DNA of 64,000 nucleotides from Paraflavisolibacter caeni (GCF_025628885.1 NZ_JAOTIF010000019.1:79159-143158), one strand, 5' to 3'; shown: positions 1-9,426, counted from the first letter of the stretch. The notes: generated from the sequence alone by a model not told the origin. Translations and numbers: made by a program.

Positions 1-488
1 TTGCATTTTCTTCATTAGATATTGAAAACATTACACAATTAAATCAAATTCAGTCTTATTCGAATCCTGTGAGCATCCACATAAGACGTGGAGATTATTT
101 AAAACCTCATGTATTGAATTACCATGGTATATTGCCTATTAACTACTACAAAAAAGCAATTGAAGCATTAGAAACAACTGTAAGTAATCCTCATTATTTT
201 ATCTTTTCTGATGATATTGGATGGTGCAGAGAGAATCTTTCATTTATCTCAGGTCGATATACAATAATGGAAGTAGATAACTCAAGGGAATCTTGGAAAG
301 ATATGTGCTTAATGACACATTGCAAACACCATATAGTAGCAAATAGCAGCTTTAGCTGGTGGGGCGCCTGGCTTTCTCAAAAAAAGGGCATCAATATGGC
401 CCCTTATAAATGGTTTAATCCAGCAGTAGTAAGTTTTAATATACATGATTTTGTTCCATCGTCCTGGTCGATAGTTAATTATGAGTAG
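1..488 (+). CDS. Alpha-1,2-fucosyltransferase, GT11 family (5' truncated)
   Basis: The reading frame is open from base 3 at the window edge, so only the C-terminal part is present and the start lies outside. The visible GT11 signature is HIRRGDY (bases 75-95), the GDP-fucose binding motif shared with NodZ- and FUT8-like enzymes. It is followed by the C-terminal SSFSWWGAWL motif of alpha-1,2-fucosyltransferases. The enzyme is expected to move L-fucose from GDP-fucose to galactose on a lipid-linked or surface oligosaccharide at the cytoplasmic face of the inner membrane. The stop overlaps the ATG of the next glycosyltransferase by 8 nt, so the two are probably translationally coupled. The acceptor is unknown. 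A GTG at 69 is not the real start, because homology continues upstream of it. Confidence 0.88.
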   Translation, partial: AFSSLDIENITQLNQIQSYSNPVSIHIRRGDYLKPHVLNYHGILPINYYKKAIEALETTVSNPHYFIFSDDIGWCRENLSFISGRYTIMEVDNSRESWKDMCLMTHCKHHIVANSSFSWWGAWLSQKKGINMAPYKWFNPAVVSFNIHDFVPSSWSIVNYE

Positions 489-1419
489 TGTATCCGTAAT
501 TATGCCTGCATATAATGCAGCAAAATATATATCAGCAAGTATAGAAAGTGTTCTTCAGCAAACATATTCTAATTGGGAGTTAATTGTAGTTGATGATGGT
601 TCAAAAGATGATACTAAAGCTATTGTGCTAGCGTATGTCCAAAAAGATAACCGTATAAAATACCATTGGCAACCAAATGGTAAGTTAGGAAATGCAAGAA
701 ATTCAGGAATAAGAAATGCAACAGGCAAATGGATAACATTTTTAGATTCAGATGATCTATGGGCTTGTAACAAATTAGAAAAGCAAATTGAAGCAGCTCA
801 TAAGAATAAAGATGTGGATGTAATTTTTACAGGGGGGTATTTTTTTAATGATGATGATTTGACAAAATTAACACCTTACCCAACACTCTTAGGCAAATTT
901 GGGCCAAAGGAAATGTACAAATTGGAATATCAAAGTAACTATATAGCCAATCTTTCTGTAATGGTGAAGAGAGAATATATAGATAAGATTGGATTTCAGG
1001 ATGAGCATCGATTCATTTATGGATGTGAGGATTGGGATTATTGGATCAGATTGGCTAAAGGTGGAGCTACTTTTCTCGGGATTGAAGATCAGTTATTCTA
1101 TTATCGGCGGCATTCTTCAAACATGTCAAATGATCATCTTACAATGCGCATAGCCGAGGCTTTTGTTTATATAAAAAACTTTGTACCTGATCTTCTTCCA
1201 GAAGACTTTAAAGAAATAAAGTACAATAACTTTTTTGTTCCCTTGATAGAGGAGCTGTTGTCAAAAAACAAAATTGAAGAAGTAAAATATATAGCAAGCA
1301 AATATGCAACTATAGAACCTTCGTTTTATAAAAAAATGTACAAATTTATCATTACTATATTAGGAAGAAAGGCTTACTATCCCTGTAAAGTTATAAATAA
1401 AGTGAGATCAACAATTTGA
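481..1419 (+). CDS. Glycosyltransferase family 2 (312 aa)
   Basis: This is a GT-A fold inverting glycosyltransferase of the surface polysaccharide cluster. It opens with the family signature VSVIMPAYNAAKYISASIES, then VDDGSKDDT (about residues 37-45) and the metal-binding FLDSDDLW (about 88-95). A WDYWIRL motif near residue 185 is typical of the acceptor-side region of EpsE/WcaA-like GT2 enzymes. No membrane segment is seen, so it probably works peripherally at the inner membrane on undecaprenyl-linked intermediates. It overlaps the fucosyltransferase upstream and is followed by an 89-nt AT-rich gap. The donor and acceptor sugars cannot be told from sequence. Confidence 0.9.
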   Translation: MSSVSVIMPAYNAAKYISASIESVLQQTYSNWELIVVDDGSKDDTKAIVLAYVQKDNRIKYHWQPNGKLGNARNSGIRNATGKWITFLDSDDLWACNKLEKQIEAAHKNKDVDVIFTGGYFFNDDDLTKLTPYPTLLGKFGPKEMYKLEYQSNYIANLSVMVKREYIDKIGFQDEHRFIYGCEDWDYWIRLAKGGATFLGIEDQLFYYRRHSSNMSNDHLTMRIAEAFVYIKNFVPDLLPEDFKEIKYNNFFVPLIEELLSKNKIEEVKYIASKYATIEPSFYKKMYKFIITILGRKAYYPCKVINKVRSTI

Positions 1420-1508
1420 ATAAATAGAATAGAATCCCTTCAAGTAATAAAGGTAAATTAATCCTCTCTAGAATATCTAAAAGTAAAATTATATACACAT
1501 AAATTGAT

Positions 1509-2282
1509 ATGAAGAAAGTTGCAATCTTATATATATGTACAGGGAGATATACTATATTTTGGAAAGAGTTTTATGAAAGGTGTGAAAAGTTTTTCCTTGA
1601 AGGATACAGAAAAGAATATTTTGTTTTTACAGATGGAGAAATCAGAGAAAGGAATGATAGAATACATATCATAGAACAAAAGCAACTGGGTTGGCCTTTT
1701 GATACATTGATGCGCTTCAAAATGTTTATGAGAGTTGAGACCAAATTGCCTGAGTTTGATTACATTTTCTTTTTAAATGCTAATATGTATTTTCAAAAGC
1801 CAGTAGGTGTAGAGGTATTGCCTGAAGTCGAAGATGGAGGATTAATGGCTGTAAAACATCCAGGATTTTATAATAAAAGTAATGAGGAATATACCTATGA
1901 AAGGAATCCATCCTCTAACGCTTATATTCCTGAAGGTAAAGGCGAGTATTATTTTATGGGAGGATTTAACGGTGGTCGATCAAAAGAATATTTACAGCTA
2001 ATAGAAAGTCTAGATCATCAGATTAAAGCGGATTTAGATAGAGATATTATTGCCATCTGGCATGATGAATCACATTTGAATAAGTACTTACTTGACCGAA
2101 AATGTAAGGTGCTAGACCCGTCTTACGGATACCCAGAAGGCTGGAATATACCCTTTGAACCCAAAATTATAATATGTGATAAATCAAAGTTGGGAGGGCA
2201 TGATTTATTACGTAGTCCTAAGAAGTTGCCTGTTCTACAAAAAATAAGAAACTGGGTGCAGGCCAGGGTGAATTGTTTTTAA
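1509..2282 (+). CDS. GT6 family alpha-1,3-Gal/GalNAc transferase (ABO blood-group type)
   Basis: The 257-aa protein matches the catalytic domain of GT6, the retaining family that contains human ABO transferases and alpha-1,3-galactosyltransferase. Features seen are the N-terminal VAILYICTGRYTIFW, FLNANMYF at 88-95, YYFMGGFNGG at 147-156 and the hallmark WHDESHLNKY at 184-193. The animal DxD metal motif is replaced by N90-A-N92. As known for the family, bacterial GT6 enzymes carry NxN at this position and act without a metal ion. Aligned by eye to the human residues that set donor choice, this protein has Met at the 266 position (as in B) and Gly at the 268 position (as in A), so the donor stays open. 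It lacks the stem and TM segment of the animal enzymes, as expected for a bacterial form. The neighbouring GT11 gene could make its fucosylated acceptor. Confidence 0.93.
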   Translation: MKKVAILYICTGRYTIFWKEFYERCEKFFLEGYRKEYFVFTDGEIRERNDRIHIIEQKQLGWPFDTLMRFKMFMRVETKLPEFDYIFFLNANMYFQKPVGVEVLPEVEDGGLMAVKHPGFYNKSNEEYTYERNPSSNAYIPEGKGEYYFMGGFNGGRSKEYLQLIESLDHQIKADLDRDIIAIWHDESHLNKYLLDRKCKVLDPSYGYPEGWNIPFEPKIIICDKSKLGGHDLLRSPKKLPVLQKIRNWVQARVNCF

Positions 2283-2316
2283 ATAAATATGCTACTGAAG
2301 TTATAAAGCTAATTGA

Positions 2317-3351
2317 ATGGAAAAAGAGGAAAAAAAATATCCTCGTGTTACTATTGTTATGCCTGTATATAATGCTGAAAAGCATTTAAAAGAGGCTATT
2401 GAAAGTATATTGAATCAAACATTTACAGATTTTGAATTTGTAATCATAAATGATGGCTCGACAGATCAGTCCAAGGAGATAATAATTTCATACAGCTCTG
2501 ATCCCCGTATAAAGTATTATGAAAATGATCAAAACATCGGCTTGATCAAAACTTTGAATAAGGGAATTGAAATAGCGAATGGTGAGTACATAGCAAGAAT
2601 GGATGCTGATGATATTTCTTTCCCAGAACGATTGAAAAAGCAGGTAGCATACTTGGATAAATATGCTGAAGTTTCAATAGTGGGAACGTGGTTTTTATTC
2701 TCAGATTCAAAAGAAGAAGTTAAGTATCCCAATGACCATGAATCTATAAAGGTCAAGCTATTAACGGGGAATGCGTTAGGCCATCCTACTGTACTTATGA
2801 GGAAAAGTGATATTCAACGATTAGAATTAAGATATTGTGTTGATTATCCCGAAGCTGAAGATTACCATTTGTGGACAAATGCTGTGATGAAAGGTCTTAA
2901 AATGGCTAATTTACCAGAAGTACTTTTAAATTATAGAATTCATAATCATCAAGTATCTAATGTAAGGGCTTCAAAGCAAAATGAAATAACCAAACGAGTA
3001 ATTCTTGAATATTGGGAATATTTTTTTGCTAAATACCAATTGCAGTTTTCAGCGCAATTAAGGCATCTTTTATTTGGAAGTGTTTTTAAAAAAACTGAAT
3101 ATATAAATCTTATAAGGCTATGTTCAGTATTAATTGAGAAGAATAGCGAGTTAGCAGTGTTTGATCATTCAAAGTTTGTTGATTTAATATATTCTTATCA
3201 AAAAAGGGTTACAGCCGTATTTTACACTTCTCAAAATAAATATAAGGTTCATTACTTGCTTTTGGCACTCTATGATAAATATTTTCACAAGTTCTTATCT
3301 CCAAAGGCAAAATTTTTATTTTTTATGCGTTGCTTAAACTTGTATGGGTAG
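2317..3351 (+). CDS. Glycosyltransferase family 2 (344 aa)
   Basis: This GT2 enzyme has VTIVMPVYNAEKHLKEAIES at residues 11-30, INDGSTDQS near 45-53 and ARMDADD near 92-98 as the metal/nucleotide motif. An AEDYHLW motif near residue 185 marks the acceptor-binding part. The C-terminal 130 residues are rich in Tyr, Phe and Leu and may associate with the membrane, but no clean TM helix is seen. The ATG follows the GT6 stop by 34 nt, and the 3' end overlaps the next GT2 gene by 8 nt, consistent with one transcript. A Lys/Glu-rich stretch precedes the domain. The sugar specificity is unknown. Confidence 0.9.
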   Translation: MEKEEKKYPRVTIVMPVYNAEKHLKEAIESILNQTFTDFEFVIINDGSTDQSKEIIISYSSDPRIKYYENDQNIGLIKTLNKGIEIANGEYIARMDADDISFPERLKKQVAYLDKYAEVSIVGTWFLFSDSKEEVKYPNDHESIKVKLLTGNALGHPTVLMRKSDIQRLELRYCVDYPEAEDYHLWTNAVMKGLKMANLPEVLLNYRIHNHQVSNVRASKQNEITKRVILEYWEYFFAKYQLQFSAQLRHLLFGSVFKKTEYINLIRLCSVLIEKNSELAVFDHSKFVDLIYSYQKRVTAVFYTSQNKYKVHYLLLALYDKYFHKFLSPKAKFLFFMRCLNLYG

Positions 3352-4249
3352 TATGATTGGCATAAGTGTTATTGTACCTTGTTATAATCAATCGAAGTAT
3401 TTAGCTGAATGCATTCAAAGTTTACAAGCTCAAGCTTATTTAAACTGGGAATGCATTATTGTTAATGATGGGTCAACAGACGAAACAGAATCAATTGCTT
3501 CAAACCTTGTCAAAGGAGATGAACGGGTAAAATATATAAAGAAAGGTAATGGCGGGCTAAGTTCTGCAAGAAATGCAGGTTTGAAAGTTAGCGAAGGAGA
3601 GTATATTCAATTTCTGGATGCAGATGATGTAATAGGTGAAAATAAATTTGATGAAGCTATTACAGCCTTTGATCAAAACAGTTGTGATTTGGTTATTAGC
3701 AATTTTCAATGTACAACAAAAAACTTAGAAGAAATATTACCCTCGTACTGTGACTTAAAAGGTGTAAACTTTTCCTATGAAAGTATCCTTCTAGAATGGG
3801 ATAAAAGGTATACAATACCTATCCATTGTGGGATATTTAAAAGGAGCCTATTGCATGATTTTCATTTTAACGAAAATCTCAAAGCAAAAGAAGATTGGAT
3901 CATGTGGCTACATATCTTCAAACTTACCAATCGTTTTGTTTTTATTGATAAACCGCATGCAAAATACAGGTTACATGGCAATGGATTAACAAATGATGCT
4001 TTGCATATGTATACCAATACTGTCAAGGCATTCAGATACATCAATAACCAGTTAGAAGAAAAATATAAGTTTGACTTTCTGAAGAAAACTAATGAGTATT
4101 GGGAAGAAAAGATAATCGAACTTGATCAGTTTAAAAAAGATTTGATGGCATCCAGAAGTTATAAATTGTCATCTGGTATTGTGCGCATATATGCATTGAT
4201 TTATAAAAAGTTTTTTAATGTGAGGCATGCTAACAGTAATCATTCCTAA
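3344..4249 (+). CDS. Glycosyltransferase family 2 (301 aa)
   Basis: The N-terminus carries ISVIVPCYNQSKYLAECIQS. It is followed by VNDGSTDET and QFLDADD, the nucleotide-sugar and metal-binding motifs of GT2. A KEDWIMWLHIF segment near residue 180 corresponds to the acceptor-side ED of EpsJ/WcaA-like enzymes. Two in-frame ATGs (3344 and 3353) are possible; the first overlaps the upstream gene by 8 nt. The 3' end overlaps the following GT2 gene by 23 nt, so translational coupling is likely. Donor and acceptor are unknown. Confidence 0.88.
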   Translation: MGSMIGISVIVPCYNQSKYLAECIQSLQAQAYLNWECIIVNDGSTDETESIASNLVKGDERVKYIKKGNGGLSSARNAGLKVSEGEYIQFLDADDVIGENKFDEAITAFDQNSCDLVISNFQCTTKNLEEILPSYCDLKGVNFSYESILLEWDKRYTIPIHCGIFKRSLLHDFHFNENLKAKEDWIMWLHIFKLTNRFVFIDKPHAKYRLHGNGLTNDALHMYTNTVKAFRYINNQLEEKYKFDFLKKTNEYWEEKIIELDQFKKDLMASRSYKLSSGIVRIYALIYKKFFNVRHANSNHS

Positions 4250-5162
4250 TTTCAATCATGCAAGATATTTAGAACAAAGGATTCAAACTGTTCTTTATCA
4301 AACCTATCAAGATTTCGAAATCATTATTTTGGATGACTGTTCCACTGATGAAAGCAGGAACGTCATTGAGAAATACCGGAATCATCCCAAAGTATCTAAT
4401 ATTATATTCAATGAGCAAAATAGCGGTTCCACTTTCAAACAATGGAACAAAGGTATTGATTTAGCGAAAGGAGAAGTCATATGGATAGCAGAAAGTGACG
4501 ATAAAGCTGATCCAAATTTTATAGCTACTCTCATTGGTATTTTGGATGAAGAGCCAAGAGTAGGTATTGTCTACTCCAACTCTTACTTTATTGATGAAGA
4601 GAATAATATTTTAAACACTTATAATGATACCTATGCTTCCTGGTCTAACCGTTGGGAGCAAGATTATATAAATAAAGGGAGTGATGAAGTAGTAAATTAC
4701 ATGCGATTTTCACCAGTTATACTTAATGTAAGTTCATGTATATTTAGAAAGAGCATTTATGAAAGTGTAGGCAGAAGTGGTGAAAGATATAAGTTAGCAG
4801 GCGATTGGTTTACGTATGTAAAAATGCTTCAATGTGCTGATATAGCTTATTGCGCAGATCCACTTAATTATTTCCGTTGCCATACACAAACTGTAAGAAG
4901 CAGTTCAAATCAGTTTGTTCATTTTTTTGAATCACTGAAAGTAATTTGCTATATATACCAGAACTTTCATGTTCCCTACTCAGAGAAAAAAGCACAAGTT
5001 TATAATATACTAGCACAGCTGCGTCAATTAGATTCACAATTTACCTCTCAACAAAAGTCAGAAGTTATGTCTTATCTCCGCAAGAATCTAATGCGGAATG
5101 TTGATATATTATGGTGGAAGTATAATGCTTCCATGCAAATAAAGAAAATATTTCACGCTTAA
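4227..5162 (+). CDS. Glycosyltransferase family 2 (311 aa)
   Basis: The protein starts directly with the core MLTVIIPNFNHARYLEQRIQ. ILDDCSTDES and WIAESDDKAD follow as the UDP/metal-binding motifs. The variant ESDD in place of DADD and a downstream GDWFTYVKML resemble GT2 enzymes of Bacteroidota capsule loci. The ATG at 4227 lies 23 nt inside the previous gene and gives a canonical GT2 N-terminus. The next gene follows after 10 nt. It is presumed to act at the cytoplasmic membrane on a lipid-linked glycan; specificity is unknown. Confidence 0.88.
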   Translation: MLTVIIPNFNHARYLEQRIQTVLYQTYQDFEIIILDDCSTDESRNVIEKYRNHPKVSNIIFNEQNSGSTFKQWNKGIDLAKGEVIWIAESDDKADPNFIATLIGILDEEPRVGIVYSNSYFIDEENNILNTYNDTYASWSNRWEQDYINKGSDEVVNYMRFSPVILNVSSCIFRKSIYESVGRSGERYKLAGDWFTYVKMLQCADIAYCADPLNYFRCHTQTVRSSSNQFVHFFESLKVICYIYQNFHVPYSEKKAQVYNILAQLRQLDSQFTSQQKSEVMSYLRKNLMRNVDILWWKYNASMQIKKIFHA

Positions 5163-5172
5163 TCATTAATAC

Positions 5173-6015
5173 ATGGAGAAACCAATAAATATAGCCTTAG
5201 CGTCAGATGCGGAATACCTGATCCATGCGCGCGTAACTTTATGTTCTTTGTTTGATTCCAACAAAAGCCGTCAATTTGCTATATACCTATTTACTGAAAG
5301 CGTTAGTCATACAGAGATTGATAAAATCAGAGAGCTTTCAGATAAATACAATAACTCTTTTCATGTAGTGCAGATCAATAAGAAGTTATTTGAAGAGTTT
5401 TTTATCAGCGGTCATATTAGTGTTGCAACCTATTACCGGCTTCTAATACCTGAAATGTTGCCTACTGAGGTTCAGAAAGTATTATATCTTGATACTGATA
5501 TTATAATAAAGAAAGACATAGAGGAGCTTTGGAAAACAGATATTCAGAAGTATTGTTTAGCTGCAGTGGACGAGAAGAATGTTGATCATGTACAGCGATT
5601 ACAACTTCCGACGGTTAATTCCTATTTCAATGCTGGTGTATTATTAATTAACGTTCCGGTTTGGCGTCAACTCGAAGTGACAAAGAGAGGCTTACATCTT
5701 GCTAATAAATATAAAAACCAGTTATTAGCACATGATCAAGATATCCTAAATATGTTATTGCTTGATAATTGGATTCCATTATCACCGAAGTGGAATCAAA
5801 CAGAAGGACATCGCTTAGGGAAGTTAATTGATGACCCAACAATCATTCATTTTGTTGGTTTTAAGCCATGGACAATTCATTGTATACATCCGTATAAAAA
5901 TGAATATTACCACTACTATTATAAAATGGAAGGTTTTACAAAAAAAATCAAGGATAAATACACTCATTATCTAAATGCTTTTAAAAGGAGAATTCCTTTT
6001 TTAAAGCAGAAATAA
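5173..6015 (+). CDS. Glycosyltransferase family 8, LgtC-like galactosyl/glucosyltransferase
   Basis: This is a retaining GT8 enzyme of 280 aa. It shows INIALASDAEYLIHARVTL at the N-terminus, the metal-binding D107-T-D109 in YLDTDIII, YFNAGVLLINV near 150, AHDQDILNMLL near 190 and the UDP-phosphate-binding HFVGFKPW near 230. These are the LgtC/GspA motifs in the expected order, and GT8 members of this type usually transfer alpha-galactose or alpha-glucose to LPS or surface glycans. The C-terminus ends in a Lys/Arg-rich tail (FKRRIPFLKQK), which in LgtC-like enzymes helps attachment to the inner membrane. It follows the previous GT2 by 10 nt in the same run. Confidence 0.9.
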   Translation: MEKPINIALASDAEYLIHARVTLCSLFDSNKSRQFAIYLFTESVSHTEIDKIRELSDKYNNSFHVVQINKKLFEEFFISGHISVATYYRLLIPEMLPTEVQKVLYLDTDIIIKKDIEELWKTDIQKYCLAAVDEKNVDHVQRLQLPTVNSYFNAGVLLINVPVWRQLEVTKRGLHLANKYKNQLLAHDQDILNMLLLDNWIPLSPKWNQTEGHRLGKLIDDPTIIHFVGFKPWTIHCIHPYKNEYYHYYYKMEGFTKKIKDKYTHYLNAFKRRIPFLKQK

Positions 6016-6058
6016 CTTAAATATCTATTGTTGCTTCAAATTATTAATCCGCATCATC

Positions 6059-6985
6059 ATGTTGAAAACTCCCGTCCTATTGTTAGTGTTTAACAGGGCA
6101 GAAACAACACAGAAAGTCTTTCATACTATCAAAAAGATCCAGCCAAAACAATTGTTTATAGCAGCAGATGGACCAAGAAAAAATCATCCAGAAGATATTG
6201 AGAAGTGCGCTAACGTTCGAAAGTTAGTATTGGAACAAATCAATTGGGATTGTGAAGTAAAAACACTTTTTAGAGATGAGAATTTAGGTTGTGGAATTGG
6301 GCCTTCGGATGCCATTACCTGGTTTTTTGAACATGTTGAATATGGTATTATTTTAGAAGATGATTGTTTACCTTCTCAAAGTTTTTTTACTTTTTGCGAA
6401 GAACTTTTAAAAAAGTATTTCAGGGATGAAAAGGTAATGCATATTAGCGGTAATAATTTTCAATTCGGGAAGAAACAAGGAGATGGAAGTTATTATTTTT
6501 CTAATTACATCAATGCATGGGGGTGGGCAACCTGGCGTAGAGCATGGTCATTATATGACTTCAACATCAAAAATTATACAGACCAAACAGCAAATGCTGT
6601 GTTAGATAGAGTCCTTTCTTCCAAGGTTGAAAAGAAATTCTGGAAAGGCCATTTTGATACTGTCAAGGACGGCAAACGCAAGGATATATGGGATTACCAA
6701 TGGGTTTATACTGTCTGGAATCACAATGGTATTTCCATCATTCCAAATGTAAACCTAGTGAGCAATATCGGGTTTGGTAGCGATGCAACCCATACGTTTG
6801 ATTCAAAAAATATTGTAGCCAATCATCCGAGCTTTGAAATAAATAAAATTGTTCATCCTGGAAAAATGATTATCTCAAAATCTGCAGATAAAAGGTTATT
6901 CCGAATTTGCCACCAACCAAAACTTACCTTAAGAGATCGCGCCTACCTGGTTAAAAAAGAAATATTGAAACTGATAAAAATTTAG
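6059..6985 (+). CDS. HlpA-like nucleotide-diphospho-sugar transferase (308 aa)
   Basis: The N-terminus TPVLLLVFNRAETTQKVF, the GPR-containing FIAADGPRK and the ILEDDCLPSQSFF motif identify the GT-A fold family often labelled hemolytic protein HlpA-like. The INAWGWATWRRAW block near residue 155 is characteristic of these proteins in O-antigen and capsule loci. The EDD probably plays the DxD role. The name is historical, and a haemolytic role is not implied. It lies between the GT8 and a GT4 gene with 43- and 27-nt gaps, so co-transcription is likely. The exact reaction is unknown. Confidence 0.82.
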   Translation: MLKTPVLLLVFNRAETTQKVFHTIKKIQPKQLFIAADGPRKNHPEDIEKCANVRKLVLEQINWDCEVKTLFRDENLGCGIGPSDAITWFFEHVEYGIILEDDCLPSQSFFTFCEELLKKYFRDEKVMHISGNNFQFGKKQGDGSYYFSNYINAWGWATWRRAWSLYDFNIKNYTDQTANAVLDRVLSSKVEKKFWKGHFDTVKDGKRKDIWDYQWVYTVWNHNGISIIPNVNLVSNIGFGSDATHTFDSKNIVANHPSFEINKIVHPGKMIISKSADKRLFRICHQPKLTLRDRAYLVKKEILKLIKI

Positions 6986-7012
6986 ATTTTGTAGTCCTCC
7001 TATAAATAAAGA

Positions 7013-8146
7013 ATGATGAGAATACTATTGGATCCTCAAATCTTCATCAATCAGAAGGTAGGTGGAGTATCACGTCAATTTGTTGAAGTTTGGCATCGTT
7101 TAAAGAAATATAACGATATAGAAGTTTATTCTCCACTAGTATTTTCAGAGAATTACCATTTAGAATCTTCTCCTGTAAAATTGCGCAATCCTTTAAATCT
7201 TTTGCACCATAAGCAATTCAAGGGGATGGGGAAGATAAAAGAAACACTAAACCATGTGTCACTATTCAGCACTAAGAAATTATTAAATAGTAATTTCTTC
7301 CAGGTCTTCCTGCCTACTTATTACGATCCATATTTCGAAAGCTCCCTGAAAGACACTCCTCTAGTGCTTTCTGTTTTCGATATGATTCATGAATTATATC
7401 CCCAATATTTTCCAGGTGATCATAAAACCATAAATAATAAAAAAAGCTTACTATATAGAGCCGACAGGATCATTGTACATTCCAATCAGACTAAAAAAGA
7501 TATTATAAAATTCTATCCAGACCTGGATACATCAAAAATTGATCTTGTTCCACTAGCGAGTTCTGTTATACTAAATGATTCCACGCAAATAACAGCGCCG
7601 GAATTAATTAATCGTCCTTATCTTTTATTTGTTGGTACGAGGGATAAGTATAAAAACTTTTCTTTTTTGCTACGTTCAATTGAAAGACTCTTGCATAGAA
7701 ATGACCTATACCTGATCTGTGCTGGGGGAGGTGTTTTTACTTCTGAAGAAAAATCTCTCATAGATAAACTGGGGCTCTCAGAAATGGTTGCCCAAATTAC
7801 AATTCAAGACCAACTGCTTCCTTTATTTTACCGGAATGCCCGCGCTTTTATTTTTCCTTCAGAGTATGAAGGATTTGGAATGCCTGTATTAGAAGCAATG
7901 GCCTGCGGTTGTCCGGTTATTTTATCAGATAATGGAGTTTTCCGTGAAATTGGAGAAGAAGCGGCTCTTTATTTTAACCTGAATGATGAGCAAATGCTAA
8001 ACCATTGTGTGGAAAGGGTTCTTGAAGATCAGTCACTACGGGATTATCTGATTAAAGAAGGCTTTAAGAGGGAAAAATTATTTTCCTGGGATAAAACAGC
8101 AAGGGGTTATTATGAAACAATCATGAAACTAATGAGCCATAAATGA
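7013..8146 (+). CDS. Glycosyltransferase family 4 (377 aa)
   Basis: This is a GT-B fold enzyme. The N-terminal acceptor domain begins MRILLDPQIFINQKVGGVSR, with a second ATG three bases in. The C-terminal donor domain has LLFVGTRDKYKNF near 203 and the signature EGFGMPVLEAMACGCPVILS, whose E-x7-E pattern holds the nucleotide-sugar. It resembles mannosyltransferases of the WbdA/MtfB type, which are often encoded in O-antigen clusters, although mannose as donor is only a guess. It is followed by a 63-nt gap and another GT2 gene. Confidence 0.9.
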   Translation: MMRILLDPQIFINQKVGGVSRQFVEVWHRLKKYNDIEVYSPLVFSENYHLESSPVKLRNPLNLLHHKQFKGMGKIKETLNHVSLFSTKKLLNSNFFQVFLPTYYDPYFESSLKDTPLVLSVFDMIHELYPQYFPGDHKTINNKKSLLYRADRIIVHSNQTKKDIIKFYPDLDTSKIDLVPLASSVILNDSTQITAPELINRPYLLFVGTRDKYKNFSFLLRSIERLLHRNDLYLICAGGGVFTSEEKSLIDKLGLSEMVAQITIQDQLLPLFYRNARAFIFPSEYEGFGMPVLEAMACGCPVILSDNGVFREIGEEAALYFNLNDEQMLNHCVERVLEDQSLRDYLIKEGFKREKLFSWDKTARGYYETIMKLMSHK

Positions 8147-8209
8147 TGATGTTTTAGCAGGCTTACGAACAATATAGCCTACTAAATTTATTTATTAGTC
8201 GAATCAACA

Positions 8210-9199
8210 ATGATGGAATTACCCAAGATTTCTATAATAACGCCTTCATTTAACCAAGGCCAATATATAGAGCAAACCATACTTTCTGTTTTGGAACAGA
8301 ACTATTCTAACCTCGAATATATAATTATTGATGGGGGCAGTACAGACAATACCATTGAAGTAATCAAAAAGTATAATAAGTATATCAGTTTCTGGAAGAG
8401 TGAAAAAGACAGGGGACAAAGTGATGCGATCAATAAAGGTCTTAAACTTGCATCTGGTGAAATTATCAACTGGCTGAATAGCGATGATTATTATATGCCG
8501 GGCGCTCTTCAGCATGTTGCTTCAGTTTTTGCAGATCCAGGAGTTACAGTTTATTGTGGCCGTAGCCGTGTATTTTCTTCTGGATTCGAGTATTTATCTC
8601 AAGGAACCGATTTATATAAGGGAAATTTAGCCAAAACAATTGGTTGGGCACGAATTGATCAACCAGAAACATTTTTTCGTAAAAAGGTATGGGATATAAT
8701 AGAGAATGTGAATGAAAACTTTCATTATGTAATGGATAAAGAGTTGTGGATAAGGTATCTTTTGCATTTTGGTTTGGATGGAATAGCAAAAGATGAGAAG
8801 GTGCTGGTGAATTTTAGAATACATGGTCAATCAAAAACGGGGTCCCAACAGGAAAAGTTCAGACAGGAAACTTTTAACCTCTTTTATTCGCTTGCGACTC
8901 AGTTTGGATTGCCTAATGCAGAGAAGTTAAGTTCACTATATGAAGTTCAACAAAAAAAGATTTTCGGTTTAGAAAATATAAATAGTGCTTTCAGTGAGCA
9001 TGTAATTGAATATTTTTTATTGCGCGTCTTTTTAGAAGCATATGCAGAAAACAATTATACTATAGCAAAAGAAGCAGAGAAACTTATCAATAGAAAGCAA
9101 TTGATGGATGAAGACAATACAGTGTTAAGAAAAGTATCTTTTCGAATGAAACTTTTACCTGTCGGTGCAAGGAAGCTTTTGAAAAAGATGATGAAATAA
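8210..9199 (+). CDS. Glycosyltransferase family 2 (329 aa)
   Basis: This GT2 protein has ISIITPSFNQGQYIEQTILS at residues 6-25, IDGGSTDNT and the WLNSDDYYMPGAL motif. The IDGG and NSDD variants group with WcaA-like transferases that often act early in capsule assembly. There are tandem ATGs at 8210 and 8213. The last third is helical and basic and ends KLLKKMMK, suggesting peripheral membrane contact. A 227-nt gap without a gene follows, the longest break inside the block so far. Confidence 0.88.
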   Translation: MMELPKISIITPSFNQGQYIEQTILSVLEQNYSNLEYIIIDGGSTDNTIEVIKKYNKYISFWKSEKDRGQSDAINKGLKLASGEIINWLNSDDYYMPGALQHVASVFADPGVTVYCGRSRVFSSGFEYLSQGTDLYKGNLAKTIGWARIDQPETFFRKKVWDIIENVNENFHYVMDKELWIRYLLHFGLDGIAKDEKVLVNFRIHGQSKTGSQQEKFRQETFNLFYSLATQFGLPNAEKLSSLYEVQQKKIFGLENINSAFSEHVIEYFLLRVFLEAYAENNYTIAKEAEKLINRKQLMDEDNTVLRKVSFRMKLLPVGARKLLKKMMK

Positions 9200-9341
9200 T
9201 TAAAAGCTATTTTCATAATTGTATTTAATTGATAAACAGGATTGTAAATAAGATTACGAAAATAGTACTTAGGGATTATTTAAGTTTTAAAGAACATCAG
9301 TAGGATTGTCATAAGGCATTACTTTGGCGCTTCAATAAATA

Positions 9342-9358
9342 CGCCTTCTGGGAAGGCG
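9342..9358. repeat. Perfect 7-bp hairpin in the 9200-9426 gap
   Basis: CGCCTTC-TGG-GAAGGCG is a perfect stem with a 3-nt loop inside an otherwise featureless AT-rich 227-nt gap between two GT2 genes. No T-run follows on the plus strand, so it is not a convincing terminator there. It may stabilise mRNA ends or mark a former insertion. Confidence 0.45.
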
Positions 9359-9426
9359 AAAAATCTTACCAAGCGGTGTACCTTGATTGCTATAGGTAGA
9401 ACGGTTGATTAATAAGTGCATAAATA

